From positions 59,726,438 to 59,790,437 of the forward strand of contig JAMXIF010000003.1 in NCBI GenBank assembly GCA_028583685.1: 64,000 nt of DNA, given 5' to 3'. This document shows positions 63,621 to 64,000 of this stretch, in pieces. Under the pieces are notes generated by a model. That model ran no database searches. It was not told the origin of the DNA and saw only the letters and a list, made by a program, of their open reading frames with translations. A program made the position numbers and the translations under genes. How positions within the stretch are numbered: position 1 is the stretch's first letter; each line of letters starts with the position of its first letter. The DNA is from Petaurus breviceps papuanus. Lineage: Eukaryota; Chordata; Mammalia; Diprotodontia; Petauridae.

Positions 63621-64000
63621 AAATAAAAACACCGAAAACATTATTAGTGTGCAGACTGAAAAATGGAGAAAAAAAATAGTGAGGAATTTTAATTCAACTT
63701 GATAAGTATGTTTCTAGATTTCTAAATATAAGCTACCTACCTCTTCAACAAGAATAGAGAAATTTGAAATTTCACAAGGTCGATGACTTCAACAATGTCA
63801 AGAAGACTATAAAGTATCCAAATGCAAATAAAGAGGAATTATGTTCAAGCCTAACTCAAAGGTAAATATTTTAATTCTTTAAAATATATACTTTTACTAT
63901 ATTACTTTATAATCACTAAGAGTACATAGAAGTATCTTTGTCTCTAATTCTATTTATACAATTTCAGAACTTAAGTCTACCCATAGAGAACAAGCCACTT

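Overview
The window is vertebrate nuclear DNA, almost certainly marsupial. It is AT-rich and CpG-poor, has two genes with spliced exons, and is packed with interspersed repeats. Many repeats are tRNA-derived SINEs carrying the marsupial signature start 'ggggcagctaggtggcacag', next to marsupial-type L1, L2, CR1/L3 and MIR copies. No prokaryotic, organellar or CRISPR-like content is visible.

Two protein genes are supported, both on the minus strand, in the order PCMTD1 then PXDNL. As I recall, these genes are also neighbours on human chromosome 8q. PCMTD1 (SAM-binding fold plus SOCS-box-like tail, a proposed Cullin-5 ubiquitin ligase adaptor) occupies about 35.8 kb to the right edge. Four coding exons are present (61305-61407, 45309-45480, 43186-43309, 38222-38589). 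They cover residues 103 to the stop of a protein whose register ends at 357, followed by an AT-rich 3'UTR down to about 35.8 kb. The exon(s) for residues 1-102 lie beyond the right edge. PXDNL (peroxidasin-like) begins at 23950 with one exon encoding the signal peptide and the first cysteine-rich leucine-rich-repeat cap. The rest of the gene lies off the left edge, so about 23.8 kb on the left reads as PXDNL intron 1.

Layout: 1-23.8 kb, PXDNL intron 1 with MIR, SINE, CR1/L3 (5.5-7.0 kb), L2 and L1 (14.1-15.5 kb) remnants; 23.8-24.1 kb, PXDNL exon 1 and a small CpG-containing promoter; 24.1-35.8 kb, the intergenic interval, a stack of L2, L1, SINE and one LTR-like remnant, with a 400-base assembly gap at 34672-35071; 35.8-38.6 kb, PCMTD1 3'UTR and last exon; 38.6-64 kb, PCMTD1 introns and exons.

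The most unusual items are: a 110-base near-identical copy of part of the PCMTD1 3'UTR inside L1-like sequence 4 kb away; a head-to-tail SINE dimer inserted as one unit; a CpG-rich 391-base inverted-repeat DNA transposon inside an old L2; and an internally deleted L1. I found no convincing new coding system. Repeat family names rest on pattern memory, not on a library search, and human comparisons are from memory.
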